The translations under genes and the position numbers were made by a program. From Corynebacterium epidermidicanis (lineage in GTDB: Bacteria; Actinomycetota; Actinomycetes; Mycobacteriales; Mycobacteriaceae): DNA of 64,000 nt. Below are positions 41,901 through 51,355 of this stretch, piece by piece (the first letter of the stretch is position 1; each line of letters begins with the position of its first letter). The DNA lies in assembly GCF_001021025.1 (NCBI RefSeq), contig NZ_CP011541.1, forward strand, positions 1,054,001 to 1,118,000, written 5' to 3'. Under the pieces are notes generated by a model. It had not been told where the DNA came from. It was given only the letters and a program-made list of their open reading frames with translations, and ran no database searches.

Positions 41901-42670
41901 GCCCGGCCCTCAGCGTGAAAAACTTAAGCTGCGGCATTGGACGCACCACTATCCTGCGCGACATCACCTTCGCGCTAGAACCTGGCCAGAGCTGCGCGAT
42001 AGTTGGTGTTAATGGCGTCGGAAAGTCGACCCTGTTGCGCGCGCTCGCCGGTCTCCGAGAGCCTCTTTCTGGCCAAGTGCTTATCGATGGCACCGACGTG
42101 CGTTCCCTCGCGCCGAAGCAGCGTGCACGCCTTGTGTCTTACGTGGGACAGGAGGAGCAACTTTCACCTGATATGAGGGTGGGGGAGGCACTGGCCTTGG
42201 GTCGATTGCCCTATGCGAAACCTTGGGAATTACATACCCGATCGTCACGCGTGCTCGTGCGCTCCGCACTGGAACAGGTCGGCTTGCCCGGCGTGCACGA
42301 TCGTAACGTTAGTGACCTTTCCGGTGGGCAACGCCGCCTCGCGCTCCTAGCCCGAGCCTTGGTGCAAGACACCCCGGTGATCATCTTGGACGAGCCAACC
42401 AATCATCTCGATGTCAACCACCAACACATGCTCTTGGATGTGGTGCTCGGGGCGAACAAGACGGTCGTGGCAACCATGCACGACCTCGATTTGGCACTCG
42501 CACGTTTTGATCACGTGGTGCTTTTGGCCAACGGTGGCATTGTGGCCACTGGTGCCGGGCGGGAAGTGCTCACAGCGGCACGGCTGACGCAGTACTTCGG
42601 AGTACATGGGGTTGTGGTCACCCCGCCGGATTGTCAGCATCCGCATCTTGTCATTGATTCCGTAAAGTGA
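41897..42670 (+). CDS. FecE-family ABC importer ATP-binding protein
   Basis: A 257-residue ATPase with Walker A GVNGVGKST (about residues 37-45), Q-loop YVGQEEQLS, signature DLSGGQRRLA, Walker B VIILDEPTNHLD and H-loop TMHDLDLALA. It begins with GTG 41897 within the stop of the permease gene and is followed by the binding-protein gene nine bases on, so the three form one importer operon. Confidence 0.93.
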   Translation: MSPALSVKNLSCGIGRTTILRDITFALEPGQSCAIVGVNGVGKSTLLRALAGLREPLSGQVLIDGTDVRSLAPKQRARLVSYVGQEEQLSPDMRVGEALALGRLPYAKPWELHTRSSRVLVRSALEQVGLPGVHDRNVSDLSGGQRRLALLARALVQDTPVIILDEPTNHLDVNHQHMLLDVVLGANKTVVATMHDLDLALARFDHVVLLANGGIVATGAGREVLTAARLTQYFGVHGVVVTPPDCQHPHLVIDSVK

Positions 42671-42679
42671 GAGAAGAGA

Positions 42680-43738
42680 ATGAAGAAGTTTTCAGCCTTG
42701 TTGGCCGTTGTGTGTCTGACCTTGACGGGGTGTGGGGCCAAGGGGGCGTCGAAAAGCGCTGAGAGTGCCGTCGGGGTGGCAGTGGATAATTGCGGGGAGA
42801 ATAAGACTTTGCCCCGCACAAATAAGCTGTGGGCTTATGACGGCAGCATCATCGCAATCTCGTTGGCAGCCGGGGCGCGCGACAATCTGCAGTATGTCAG
42901 TGGAATTGCTCGAGACAGGGACGTCTTGGAGAGCAAGTACGGCTCGCTTGATTCGATCGAAGAGGCTACCACGCAGGCACCCAGCCTCGAGGAATTGGTT
43001 GCTCGAAAGCCGGATGTTTACTTCGCCGGATGGGGCTACGGCCTTGGCGAGGCATCGGGTGTGACGCCGGATGTGTTGGCGAAGCACGGGATCGATACGT
43101 ATTTGCTGAGCGAAACGTGCAAGCAGGCCAATGGCAATCGCGGGGTTTTTGATCCCTGGGAGGCGGCCAATACCGATATTCGCAATATCGCGGCTATAGC
43201 GGGTGACTCGGCGACCGCAGAGGAAACCATAGCCGACATCGATCGCAGGCGGGCTGCGTTGGAAAGCGCACCCAAAGTAGCGCAGGCTCCCAAGGTGTTC
43301 CTGTTTGACTCAGCGAAAGACACTATTTTTACGTCGGGGAAGTTCGGCGGGCCACAAGCCATCTTTGAATCGGCGGGGGTGGGAAGCGCGACCGCGGACA
43401 TCGCGGATACCTGGACTGCTGTGAGCTGGGAAAAGCTCGCTGCAGCTGCACCGGATGCTATTGCTTTTGTGGACTATCCGGGGCAAGATTTTTCAACCAA
43501 GGTGGAGCTGCTCAAGAATAACCCGGCCACAAAGGACCTAGTGGCGGTGCAAGAAAACCGGTTCATCAACTTGCCCTATGCGATGTGGACGTCGGGACCA
43601 TTGAACGTCGATGCTGCGGAGCATGTCCGCGCGAACATGGAGGGGTTTGGCTTCTTACCGAAGTCCGACATCGCCCCGCAGCTCACCCTCCCCGCCACGC
43701 TGGCGGGGCAGGAGTATGGCGTTAGCGGGCGTCGTTAA
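42680..43738 (+). CDS. FecB-like ABC importer substrate-binding lipoprotein
   Basis: A 352-residue lipoprotein with a signal peptide and lipobox LTGC (cysteine about residue 18). It shows the two-lobed TroA/FecB layout: VDNCGENKTLPRTNKLWAY and later PDVYFAGWGYGLGEASG, LSETCKQ, FLFDSAKDTIFTSGKFGGP and FINLPYAMWTSGP. Paired cysteines in the VDNCG and SETCK segments recall actinobacterial proteins labelled F420-0 or metal-chelate importers; I cannot decide the ligand. The operator upstream suggests metal control. Its end overlaps the convergent small membrane gene by 17 bases. Holds copy 4 of the GGCGTCGARAAGC word. Confidence 0.88.
   Translation: MKKFSALLAVVCLTLTGCGAKGASKSAESAVGVAVDNCGENKTLPRTNKLWAYDGSIIAISLAAGARDNLQYVSGIARDRDVLESKYGSLDSIEEATTQAPSLEELVARKPDVYFAGWGYGLGEASGVTPDVLAKHGIDTYLLSETCKQANGNRGVFDPWEAANTDIRNIAAIAGDSATAEETIADIDRRRAALESAPKVAQAPKVFLFDSAKDTIFTSGKFGGPQAIFESAGVGSATADIADTWTAVSWEKLAAAAPDAIAFVDYPGQDFSTKVELLKNNPATKDLVAVQENRFINLPYAMWTSGPLNVDAAEHVRANMEGFGFLPKSDIAPQLTLPATLAGQEYGVSGRR
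42745..42757 (+). repeat. Copy 4 of the GGCGTCGARAAGC word
   Basis: Exact GGCGTCGAAAAGC inside the lipoprotein gene, read in a different frame from copy 3 (GCG TCG AAA AGC, A-S-K-S), just after the lipobox. Confidence 0.7.
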
Positions 43739-44039
43739 GGGCGTAGGCGGCGCCAGCCGCGGTCGTCGTTACGGCAATAACAGCTGGCCATGCACCAATT
43801 TTCTTAGCTAGCGGGTGGGAGGCACCGAATGCTGCAAGGTATCCGGCGGTCAGCCCTACGCAGGTAGCGACGCCGGACTTTGCGTACCAGGAGCGCCCCG
43901 CCCATGCGCCGGCGGCCGCCAATACGACACCACCCAGTGGTCGAATTCCAGTTTCGCGGGCAGTGATCCAGCCGCCGATCAATCCCGTGGCTACTACAGC
44001 CGCCGTGTTTACATTTTCCGGTTTCTTCACATCAGACAT
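43722..44039 (-). CDS. Small three-helix membrane protein, unknown function
   Basis: A 105-residue hydrophobic protein. Segments TAAVVATGLIGGWITARE, LGGVVLAAAGAWAGRSW, GVATCVGLTAGYLAAFGA and AVIAVTTTAAGAAYAL form four likely helices; small residues dominate (many Gly and Ala), as in packed transmembrane helix bundles. The frame stays open to 44111, but MSDVKKPENVN at 44039 is the natural start before the first helix. It is divergent from the MFS gene (45 bases between starts). No family is recognised. Confidence 0.72.
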   Translation of the reverse strand: MSDVKKPENVNTAAVVATGLIGGWITARETGIRPLGGVVLAAAGAWAGRSWYAKSGVATCVGLTAGYLAAFGASHPLAKKIGAWPAVIAVTTTAAGAAYALNDAR

Positions 44040-44084
44040 ACCAGCAGCATACTCGCGGTCGGCAATGCGGGTATCCTTTCCCGG

Positions 44085-45464
44085 GTGAATCAAACTTATT
44101 CGCTGTCTCAAGCGTGGAAGGCGCTCGCTGCCCTGTGCACCGGCTTCTTCATGATCCTGCTAGATCAAACGATTGTGGCGGTAGCAACCCCGCAGTTTCA
44201 AAGGGAACTTGACGCGAGCCTCAACTCAGTGGTCTGGGTGACCTCGATATACCTCCTCGCCTACGCGGTACCCTTGCTGGTAACGGGGCGCTTGGGCGAC
44301 CGATTCGGGCAAAAGCGTATGTATCTCGCTGGCATGACGGTATTTACGTTGAGCTCGCTGGCATGTGGTTTGGCACCCAGCGTCTGGTGGCTGATTGTTG
44401 CCCGAGCCGTGCAAGGGCTCGGCGCATCTATGCTCACTCCGCAGACGATGAGCATCATCAACCGGATTTTCCCACGCGATAAGCGTGGCGCCGCGATGGG
44501 AATTTGGGGATCGGTAGCGGGTCTGGCATCGCTGGCAGGGCCCATCCTCGGCGGAATTATTGTGGCGAATTGGGGTTGGTCGTGGATCTTTTATATCAAT
44601 GTCCCAGTGGGTGTGTTGTGCCTGATCTTAGTGTGGCTGTGGGTGCCGGATGTTCACTCTACGGCTTCCGGGATTGACTTCCTCAGTGTGCTCACCTCGG
44701 TCGTCGCTGTCTTCGCGGTGGTCTTTGCACTGCAAGAGGGCCCGGGTCAGCAGTGGTCGTGGTGGATTTGGCTGCTTTTTGCCCTAGGGCTTGGGGTGTT
44801 CGGGGTCTTCCTCGCTCTGCAGCGTAGCGCGACGCGACGCGGGCGCAGTCCGTTGGTGCCCCTCGAACTGTTTGGCAACCGAAATTTCTCCCTCGGGGCG
44901 TTCTCGATCTTCACCATGGGGTTCGCGGTGGCCGGTACGATGCTGCCCATCATGATGTACTTGCAGCAAGGTCGCGGGTTGAGCTCAGAGGCAGCTGGCG
45001 TGATGATGGTCCCGATGGCAGTGATATCCGGCGTGTTGGCTCCCTTCGCCGGCCGGCTGGCGGATCGACTCCACCCGCGGGTACTTTCCATGGTTGGTTT
45101 CGGTTGGATGACGCTCGCGATGGTGGCCATGGTCGCGATCATGCGGGAGAGTGTGCCGGTGCAGTGGGTCTTTCTTGGCAGCGCTTTGCTCGGCCTGGGC
45201 AACGCCTTCGTGTGGTCGCCAAATGCCAGCACCACGATGCGTGACCTGGAAGTCCATCTCCTGGGGGCAGCGTCCGGGGTGTACAACACCGCCCGGCAAG
45301 TCGGCGCTGTGGTGGGCTCGGCCGCCATCGGCGCGGCGATGCAGATTGCGGTGCAGCACACTTCGGTGGCCAATGCGATGGGCTGGGCGATGAGCGTTCC
45401 GGCAGTCGTTTTGCTTACAGGATTTGTGGCGGTGTCCCGCTTTGAAGACCGACGCCACGCTTAG
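44085..45464 (+). CDS. MFS drug/proton antiporter, DHA2 (14-helix) family
   Basis: A 459-residue exporter with 14 predicted helices. It has the DHA2 hallmarks LDQTIVAVATPQFQREL in helix 1 (motif D1), GRLGDRFGQKRMYL (motif A) and WRWIFYINVPVG-type GWSWIFYINVPVG (motif C region). It probably exports drugs or toxic metabolites. The start is GTG 44085; the frame is open to 43815 but the upstream part is the reverse of another gene. The overlapping downstream gene is a regulator, with a TTG start at 45442 inside this gene, so regulation of the exporter by it is plausible. Confidence 0.9.
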   Translation: MNQTYSLSQAWKALAALCTGFFMILLDQTIVAVATPQFQRELDASLNSVVWVTSIYLLAYAVPLLVTGRLGDRFGQKRMYLAGMTVFTLSSLACGLAPSVWWLIVARAVQGLGASMLTPQTMSIINRIFPRDKRGAAMGIWGSVAGLASLAGPILGGIIVANWGWSWIFYINVPVGVLCLILVWLWVPDVHSTASGIDFLSVLTSVVAVFAVVFALQEGPGQQWSWWIWLLFALGLGVFGVFLALQRSATRRGRSPLVPLELFGNRNFSLGAFSIFTMGFAVAGTMLPIMMYLQQGRGLSSEAAGVMMVPMAVISGVLAPFAGRLADRLHPRVLSMVGFGWMTLAMVAMVAIMRESVPVQWVFLGSALLGLGNAFVWSPNASTTMRDLEVHLLGAASGVYNTARQVGAVVGSAAIGAAMQIAVQHTSVANAMGWAMSVPAVVLLTGFVAVSRFEDRRHA

Positions 45465-46274
45465 CGACGCCCAGCTGGTCCAAGCGCTCCGGGCGAACCC
45501 CACCGGCACCTACCAGAACTAGCTGATGTGTTGGGGGTAAGTGAGAAGGTAGTATCCAGGCGCTACCGGGCCTTACGCGACAATAGCTTGCTGCGGGTTT
45601 ATGCCCGCACCTCGGCGCAGTTTGGTGGAGCGATCCCCTGGATGGTTCGGGTCAGTTCCGACACGGTATTTCTCACCCATTTGGCAACGAGGATCCGCAC
45701 AATCCCTTGCACGAGGTGGGTGCGCATCACCGCGAACTTTAGCGAGGTTGTCTTCGGAATGGTCACTGCTTCCATTCAAGAGGAAGCACTGCTGCGCACA
45801 ATTTCGGATGATAGCCGGGTCAGCAAAGTTGATATCATCCCGATTTTGGAGATTTTTACGTCGACAAGCCTGCCCACGCGCAATGCGGAAAGCGCACCCG
45901 TGGAACTGAAAAAAGTCGACCACGGCATCATCGCCGCGCTGAACGACGACGGTCGCATCCCCAATCACGAGTTGTCCGCGAGGTTAGGCGTCGATCCAAC
46001 CACGGTGGCGCGACGCCGAAAGCGCCTGCTGGAAGAAAAGATTATCTACTATGACCTGGATGCTTCTTCCGCACTGTTGGGTTCGCCGGTTGATCTGATG
46101 CTGTGGCTCAAGGTTCGTCCGGGGCATATCCGGTCTCTGGGGCAACGGTTGGCTGAGCATCCGATGTGTTTGTTTGTTGCAGCCACTGGCGGGACGTATC
46201 AATTGGTCTGCAATGTCAATGTTGCTACCTCCGCGGCGGCACTGGCGTTCATCGACGAGTACTTAAGCGAGTGA
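45442..46274 (+). pseudogene. Lrp/AsnC-type double-HTH regulator, frameshifted near the N-terminus
   Basis: From TTG 45442 (inside the MFS gene's end) the frame reads TDATLSDAQLVQALRANPTGTYQ and stops at TAG 45520. The adjacent frame resumes ELADVLGVSEKVVSRRYRAL directly. Losing one base near 45514 explains the break; the joined protein would have a normal N-terminal HTH. The rest (747 bases from GTG 45528) carries an intact second HTH (LSARLGVDPTTVARRRKRLLEE) and C-terminal sensing domains. If the one-base loss is an error, this is a working regulator of about 277 residues. The DNA-binding N-terminus would otherwise be truncated. Confidence 0.72.
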
Positions 46275-46371
46275 CCTGGAGATTATGCAGCTAGGAGCGG
46301 TGTACAAGCGAGCAGGAAGGTGACCCCTGCTTGTTCAGCCTGACAGGGTAGAGATAGCTAGACTAGAAAAC

Positions 46372-47403
46372 ATGCGTATTGCGACTCTAACTTCTGGTGG
46401 CGACTGCCCAGGCCTCAACGCGGTGATCCGCGGCATCGTTCGAACTGCATCCTCCGAATTTGGTTCCACTGTGGTGGGCTACGAGGATGGCTGGGTCGGT
46501 TTGATGGAAGACCGCCGAGTGCAGCTTTACGACGACGCCGACATCGACAAGATTTTGTTGCGCGGTGGCACCATCCTCGGTACCGGTCGTCTCCACCCGG
46601 ACAAATTCAAGGCGGGACTGGATACGATCAAGGCAAACCTTGCCGACGCTGGGGTGGATGCGCTGATCCCGATCGGTGGCGAAGGAACACTCAAAGGCGC
46701 GAAGTGGCTCGCCGATAATGGCATTCCAGTTATCGGGGTACCCAAGACCATCGACAACGATGTCAATGGCACCGACTTTACTTTCGGGTTTGATACGGCG
46801 GTGGCGGTTGCTACCGACGCGATTGACCGCCTGCACACCACCGCAGAATCACATAACCGAGTCATGATCGTCGAAGTGATGGGACGCCACGTGGGTTGGA
46901 TCGCCTTGCACGCTGGCATGGCTGGCGGCGCGCACTACACCGTCATCCCAGAGGTACCTTTCGATATCAACGAGGTAACCAAGGCGATGGAGCGTCGATT
47001 CCAAATGGGCGAAAAGTACGGCATCATCGTCGTGGCTGAGGGTGCGCTGCCTAAGGAGGGAACCATGGATTTCCAAGAAGGCGAAGAAGACCAGTTCGGG
47101 CACAAGACCTTCAATGGCATCGGCCAGGTCATCGCCGATGAGATTCACAAGCGTCTCGGGCACGACGTGCGCACTACGGTTCTTGGCCATATCCAGCGCG
47201 GCGGCACCCCAACCGCGTTCGACCGCGTCCTGGCTACTCGTTATGGTGTCCAAGCTGCGCGTGCCGCCCACCGGGGCGACTTCGGCAAGTGCGTGGCGTT
47301 GCACGGTGAACACATCGAGCTCATTGACCTCCAGGAAGCCGTCGGCACGCTCAAGCGGGTGCCCGAGAAGCGCTACTACACGGCTCAGGCATTGTTTGGG
47401 TAG
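46372..47403 (+). CDS. pfkA: 6-phosphofructokinase
   Basis: Phosphorylates fructose-6-phosphate in glycolysis. The 343-residue protein has the N-terminal motif [16 protein letters not shown], the phosphate-donor loop [14 protein letters not shown], the catalytic segment [16 protein letters not shown], and [17 protein letters not shown]. The GGEGT and PKTIDND pair is the form found in actinobacterial ATP-dependent enzymes and PPi-PFK relatives, so the phosphate donor should be tested and not assumed. Shortly upstream TAGACT at about 46357 could be a -10, leaving a nearly leaderless message. In M. tuberculosis the gene also sits between gatA and gatB. Confidence 0.95.
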   Translation: MRIATLTSGGDCPGLNAVIRGIVRTASSEFGSTVVGYEDGWVGLMEDRRVQLYDDADIDKILLRGGTILGTGRLHPDKFKAGLDTIKANLADAGVDALIPIGGEGTLKGAKWLADNGIPVIGVPKTIDNDVNGTDFTFGFDTAVAVATDAIDRLHTTAESHNRVMIVEVMGRHVGWIALHAGMAGGAHYTVIPEVPFDINEVTKAMERRFQMGEKYGIIVVAEGALPKEGTMDFQEGEEDQFGHKTFNGIGQVIADEIHKRLGHDVRTTVLGHIQRGGTPTAFDRVLATRYGVQAARAAHRGDFGKCVALHGEHIELIDLQEAVGTLKRVPEKRYYTAQALFG

Positions 47404-47484
47404 TAGCTATTTGGGTGCGCTCGGCACCGGGTAGGCTCACCCAAGCGCACCCTTGAGGCTGCGAACTTAGTAGACTAAGTAACC

Positions 47485-48978
47485 ATGACTGACCTCATGG
47501 ATTACGACGAAGTTCTCAGCAAGTTTGACCCAGTGATGGGCATGGAAGTGCACGTAGAGCTGGCAACTGAAACCAAAATGTTTTCTGCTAGCTCCGCACA
47601 CTTTGGCGCCGAGCCAAATAGCAACGTCGATCCAGTGAGCCTCGGGCTTCCGGGCGCGCTGCCGGTAGTTAATGCCAAGGGCGTGGAGTGGGCTATCAAG
47701 ATCGGTCTGGCGCTCAATTGCACCATCGCCGAGTCTTCGCGTTTTGCACGCAAGAACTACTTTTACCCGGATCAGCCGAAGAATTACCAGATCTCGCAAT
47801 ACGATGAGCCCATCGCTTACGACGGCTACCTGGACGTAGTCCTCGACGACGGGGAGACCTGGCGGGTGGAAATTGAACGCGCCCACATGGAAGAAGACAC
47901 CGCAAAGCTGACCCACCTCGGCGGCGCGGATGGTCGCATTTCCGGTGCGACCTCGTCGTTGGTGGATGCCAACCGCGCTGGTGTGCCGCTGATCGAGATC
48001 GTCACCAAGCCGATCGAGGGTGCGGGGGAGCGCGCTCCTGAGGTCGCGCGTGCTTATGTCACCGCACTCCGCGAGCTGGTCAAGGCGCTGGGCGTGTCCG
48101 ACGCCCGCATGGACCAAGGATCGATGCGCGTGGACTCCAACCTTTCACTGCGTCCTATTGGGACCAAGGAATTCGGCACCCGTACCGAGACCAAAAACAT
48201 CAACTCGTTGAAGTCGGTAGAACAGGCAGTGCGTTATGAAATGATGCGCCAGGCCGCGGCTATCGAAAATGGCGAAGAGATCGTGCAGGAAACCCGGCAC
48301 TACCAGGAGGCTGACGGATCTACCTCCAAGGGACGTCCGAAAGAAACTGCCGAGGACTACCGCTACTTCAATGACCCGGATTTACCACCGGTGATCGCAC
48401 CTCGCGAGTGGGTCGAGGAAATCCGAGCCACTCTGCCGGAACTGCCGTGGATCCGCAAGGCGCGGATCCAGAAGGAATGGGGCCTGAAGGACGCCGAGAT
48501 GCGCGATCTGGTCAACGCGGGCGCGCTCGAATTGATCATCGAAACCACCGAAGCTGGGGCGACTCCTGACGAAGCCCGCTCCTGGTGGGTCTCCTACCTC
48601 GCCCAAAAGGCCAAGGAACATGGGGTTGAACTGGACGCACTGGCGATCACCCCAGCTCAGGTTGCTCGAGTCGCAGCCCTCATTAAGGAAGGCAAACTCA
48701 CCAACAAGCTCGGTCGCCAGGCTGTCGACGGCGTGCTTGCGGGTGAAGGTGACGTGGATGATGTCGTCGCAAAGCGGGGCCTGGAAGTCATGCAGGATGA
48801 CGGCGCGGTAGCAAAGGCCGTCGATGAAGCTTTGGCTGCAAACCCTGATGTTGTGGAGAAGATCAAGGGTGGCAATATGAAGGCGGCAGGTGCCATCGTC
48901 GGTGCTGTGATGAAGGCGACGCGTGGCAAGGCTGACCCGGCGACGGTCAACAAGTTGATTGCGGAGAAGTGCCGCTAA
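47485..48978 (+). CDS. gatB: Asp-tRNA(Asn)/Glu-tRNA(Gln) amidotransferase subunit B
   Basis: GatB binds the misacylated tRNA and activates its acid side chain with ATP before amidation. The 497-residue product shows [16 protein letters not shown] at the start, [56 protein letters not shown] and a C-terminal YqeY-like helical domain ([20 protein letters not shown]). TAGACTAAG lies 13 bases upstream, a -10-like element that would leave almost no leader. A strong terminator follows. Confidence 0.97.
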   Translation: MTDLMDYDEVLSKFDPVMGMEVHVELATETKMFSASSAHFGAEPNSNVDPVSLGLPGALPVVNAKGVEWAIKIGLALNCTIAESSRFARKNYFYPDQPKNYQISQYDEPIAYDGYLDVVLDDGETWRVEIERAHMEEDTAKLTHLGGADGRISGATSSLVDANRAGVPLIEIVTKPIEGAGERAPEVARAYVTALRELVKALGVSDARMDQGSMRVDSNLSLRPIGTKEFGTRTETKNINSLKSVEQAVRYEMMRQAAAIENGEEIVQETRHYQEADGSTSKGRPKETAEDYRYFNDPDLPPVIAPREWVEEIRATLPELPWIRKARIQKEWGLKDAEMRDLVNAGALELIIETTEAGATPDEARSWWVSYLAQKAKEHGVELDALAITPAQVARVAALIKEGKLTNKLGRQAVDGVLAGEGDVDDVVAKRGLEVMQDDGAVAKAVDEALAANPDVVEKIKGGNMKAAGAIVGAVMKATRGKADPATVNKLIAEKCR

Positions 48979-48990
48979 TTTAGGCTGGTT

Positions 48991-49022
48991 AAACGCCGCT
49001 CCTAGAAACGGGGGCGGCGTTT
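48991..49022 (+). terminator. Intrinsic terminator after gatB
   Basis: AAACGCCGC pairs perfectly with GCGGCGTTT; adjoining CC/GG pairs extend it. The downstream run is CGCTTTGTCTTT. Confidence 0.85.
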
Positions 49023-49096
49023 CGCTTTGTCTTTAAGAGGTTCGGACGCGCTACAATCACTGTTATTCTTGTGACACAAGTGAAAGAAGTGGTCTA

Positions 49097-49852
49097 GTGA
49101 AGTTGTTGAGTCCGAATCGTTTCGCGGCGTTGGCGCTGGTGGCGGCGGCCATGATTTTGCTGGTCGTTGGGTTTCAGACGGTGTCGTTTAATAACACGTC
49201 GACCGCCGATGGTGTCGACGTAGGTACGGTCGCCGTTGACGACATCCCGCCGATTGCCGAGAGTGCCGCGGTGGAGATGGTGATTCCCGCGTTGAATATG
49301 CGCGCCGACTTTGAGGCCAATTCGTGCCGCTTTAAGAACGGCGCCATTGATCCCGCGACCATGGACAAAGCCTGCATCTACACTGCGCCAGATCGGCCTT
49401 ACACATTGCCGGGGACGTCCGCGCCCGACCTTGCAGTAATTGCCGGGCATACTGGTGCGGGTGTTCCGGGGGTCTTTAATGTGCTTTACGACGGCGCGGC
49501 GGACAAGCACCGCGTAAGCGTCGGTGACCAGCTCTTTGTCCGCACCGTGGAATCTGGGGATCGCTGGTTGGTATATACCGCTACCGATCTGCATGCGCCG
49601 GAGAAGGCGACGTTAGGGGAAGATGTCGCTGTGTGGGGCGACGCGCCAATGCCAGGGAGGTTGCTCACTATCAGCTGCGTCCAGCCAGCTAATCCGCTTG
49701 CTGCTTCGGTGAAGAATGCCGTGGTGGGGTGGCAGTTTGCTGGGGTGTCTACCCGGGGTGCTGCGGGGGATGGGATTTCGCTCGATCGACCCGCAACGGA
49801 AATTCCGGCGTTGCCTGCGAGCGTGGTGAATGCGCCTCGCGCTACTCGATAG
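49097..49852 (+). CDS. Sortase-like protein (class E/F type) with an unusual active site
   Basis: A 251-residue membrane-anchored protein (signal anchor FAALALVAAAMILLVVGF) with the sortase fold. The catalytic pair is visible: His118 in IAGHTGAGVPGVF and Cys194 in LLTISCVQPAN. Sortases join secreted proteins to the cell wall. The third catalytic residue, an arginine shortly after the cysteine, is not obvious: the place holds SVKNAVV, so Lys206 may stand in, or it may be another residue. Two genes downstream encode proteins with sorting signals. The start is GTG 49097. Confidence 0.8.
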   Translation: MKLLSPNRFAALALVAAAMILLVVGFQTVSFNNTSTADGVDVGTVAVDDIPPIAESAAVEMVIPALNMRADFEANSCRFKNGAIDPATMDKACIYTAPDRPYTLPGTSAPDLAVIAGHTGAGVPGVFNVLYDGAADKHRVSVGDQLFVRTVESGDRWLVYTATDLHAPEKATLGEDVAVWGDAPMPGRLLTISCVQPANPLAASVKNAVVGWQFAGVSTRGAAGDGISLDRPATEIPALPASVVNAPRATR

Positions 49853-50097
49853 CCCACAACGGGTGCGGTTTGCTGTAGCGACACGCTTTCAATAGAAGAT
49901 TTACCGATTTGTTACATAAAGTTTTCTTGCGGTTTTGTAGCGGTTTGAACTGGGTGTTTGCAGAATCCCGTTGGTGTAACTCGTTCGAGATTGATATTTA
50001 AATCATTAAAAACGGCTGACATTCTGGGACTGATGTTATTCAATGAGTCTCGTGGTGCTGAAGTGGTCAGCGCCGAAGGAAACAAAGGAGACTCTTC
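49853..50097. other. AT-rich intergenic region before the first surface protein
   Basis: 245 bases, rich in AT, with TTGATATTTAAATC-like stretches at about 49990-50006 and GGAGA just before ATG 50098. I see no gene or hairpin of note. Confidence 0.5.
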
Positions 50098-51033
50098 ATG
50101 AAGCATGTTGTTAAGGCAGCCTCTGCGCTTGCGCTCTCTGGTGTACTGACTCTCGGCGCCATGCCAACCGCGGTGGCCCAGGCGCCGGCCGCGCCATCGG
50201 CGGCCAAGTTGAATGTGACTGGAGAATGCTCGTCACAGTTTCAGGCAAGCATTAACCAGTACAATTCGGCCACTACTGACGCTGAGCGCCAAACGGCAAT
50301 GGCTCAGGTTCAGGCTGATCTCGAGGCATCGAAGTTGACCCATCCAGGTTGTGGGTTCGAAGCAGAAGCAGCAGTCTCGACAACCAGTGAAGCAACTCCA
50401 ACGGAATCGGTAACCAGCGAGACGCCAGCTGTTGAGACTCCAGCAGCGGGTGAAGATGCTGCATTGCCGGGATCGCTTGCGATCTCTGGCGAGTGTCCGT
50501 CACAGCTGCAAGTCACGATCAATCAGTACAACGCAGCCAAGGATGATGCAGAGCGTAAGGAGGCTTACGCACAAGCTGCCCAAATCGTTGAAGATGCCAA
50601 GCTTACCCACCCTGACTGCAAGGTAGTAGTCCAGAAAGCGGACAAGAACAACAAGTATCTCCCGGGTGCCATCCTGCTCGGTGTTGGCGCGCTTGGAGCG
50701 CTCGCACTGGGTGCCGGTGGATCCTCCCAGGGCTCCTCTCAAGCCGGTAATGGCGCTGAGCCAGGTGCTGCGAAGCCGGAAGCCGCGAAGACAGGTACTG
50801 CTGAAGCTGCAAAGCCAGGGGCTGGGAATCCGGGCGCTGCTGCGCCTCAGAAGGGAATCGATCCAAAGGGTGCGCCTGCTAAGGGTACGGAAGCTAAGGC
50901 TGCGGAAGCTAAGGCTGCCCGCGGTGCCATGGCTCAAACCGGCAACAATGCGGTTGCGATGACGCTTGCGGCACTAGTTGCTCTAGCAATTGCTGGCGCG
51001 GGTGTATTTGTGGCCCGTCGCAACCGTGCATAA
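50098..51033 (+). CDS. Sortase-anchored surface protein with a duplicated two-cysteine domain
   Basis: A 311-residue exported protein. Signal peptide residues 1-28 (LGAMPTAVAQA). Two copies of a 47-residue unit follow: residues 38-85 and 127-174. Both read (S/T)GEC..Q..INQYN....DAER...AQ...ED/LEA-KLTHP-C, with the cysteines spaced exactly 41 apart (44-85 and 133-174), so each is probably disulfide-closed. Residues 187-207 are a hydrophobic segment (YLPGAILLGVGALGALALGAG). A flexible linker rich in Ala, Gly, Pro and Lys leads to the sorting signal MAQTG (278-282), a hydrophobic helix and RRNRA. Function unknown; likely anchored by the upstream sortase. Confidence 0.85.
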   Translation: MKHVVKAASALALSGVLTLGAMPTAVAQAPAAPSAAKLNVTGECSSQFQASINQYNSATTDAERQTAMAQVQADLEASKLTHPGCGFEAEAAVSTTSEATPTESVTSETPAVETPAAGEDAALPGSLAISGECPSQLQVTINQYNAAKDDAERKEAYAQAAQIVEDAKLTHPDCKVVVQKADKNNKYLPGAILLGVGALGALALGAGGSSQGSSQAGNGAEPGAAKPEAAKTGTAEAAKPGAGNPGAAAPQKGIDPKGAPAKGTEAKAAEAKAARGAMAQTGNNAVAMTLAALVALAIAGAGVFVARRNRA

Positions 51034-51355
51034 CAACTGCTAACTCCATCTAGGGCTTAGGTCCCGACATCCAACTGGGTGTCGGGGCCTTTTGCGTAGC
51101 AAAAAGGCCACCTACCCCCGGATTGGGGTAATCGTGCTATGGCTAACAATCGTTCAAAGTGTATGGTAACCTGCATCAATGTGGCCAATGTTACTAATGT
51201 GACTGTTGTGACTGAAGTGAAAAATGTTCCTAAAGTGGCGTGAGGGGCTAATGTATTTCCTGTGAAGTCGATAGACCACACGTCACCAGTTTCAAACAAT
51301 GTCGAAAATGCGTGACCACTTGTTAACTATTTCGTTTTTGAGAGGTTCAAATAAT
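51034..51355. other. 322-base region between the two surface-protein genes
   Basis: Contains the terminator at 51063-51095 and then an AT-rich stretch (51130-51350) with short imperfect repeats of an AATGTnnC type around 51177-51240. I see no further gene. GAGAGG at about 51341-51345 precedes the next ATG. Confidence 0.5.
51063..51095 (+). terminator. Intrinsic terminator after first surface protein
   Basis: CCCGACATCC pairs with GGGTGTCGGG (one T-G pair) around loop AACT, then GCCTTTTGC. It is followed by the second surface gene, so the two are probably transcribed apart. Confidence 0.88.

Noticed and set aside
51177..51240. Repeated AATGT/GTGAC-like words before the second surface protein
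   Set aside because: The units are short and irregular and do not form a true array or palindrome.
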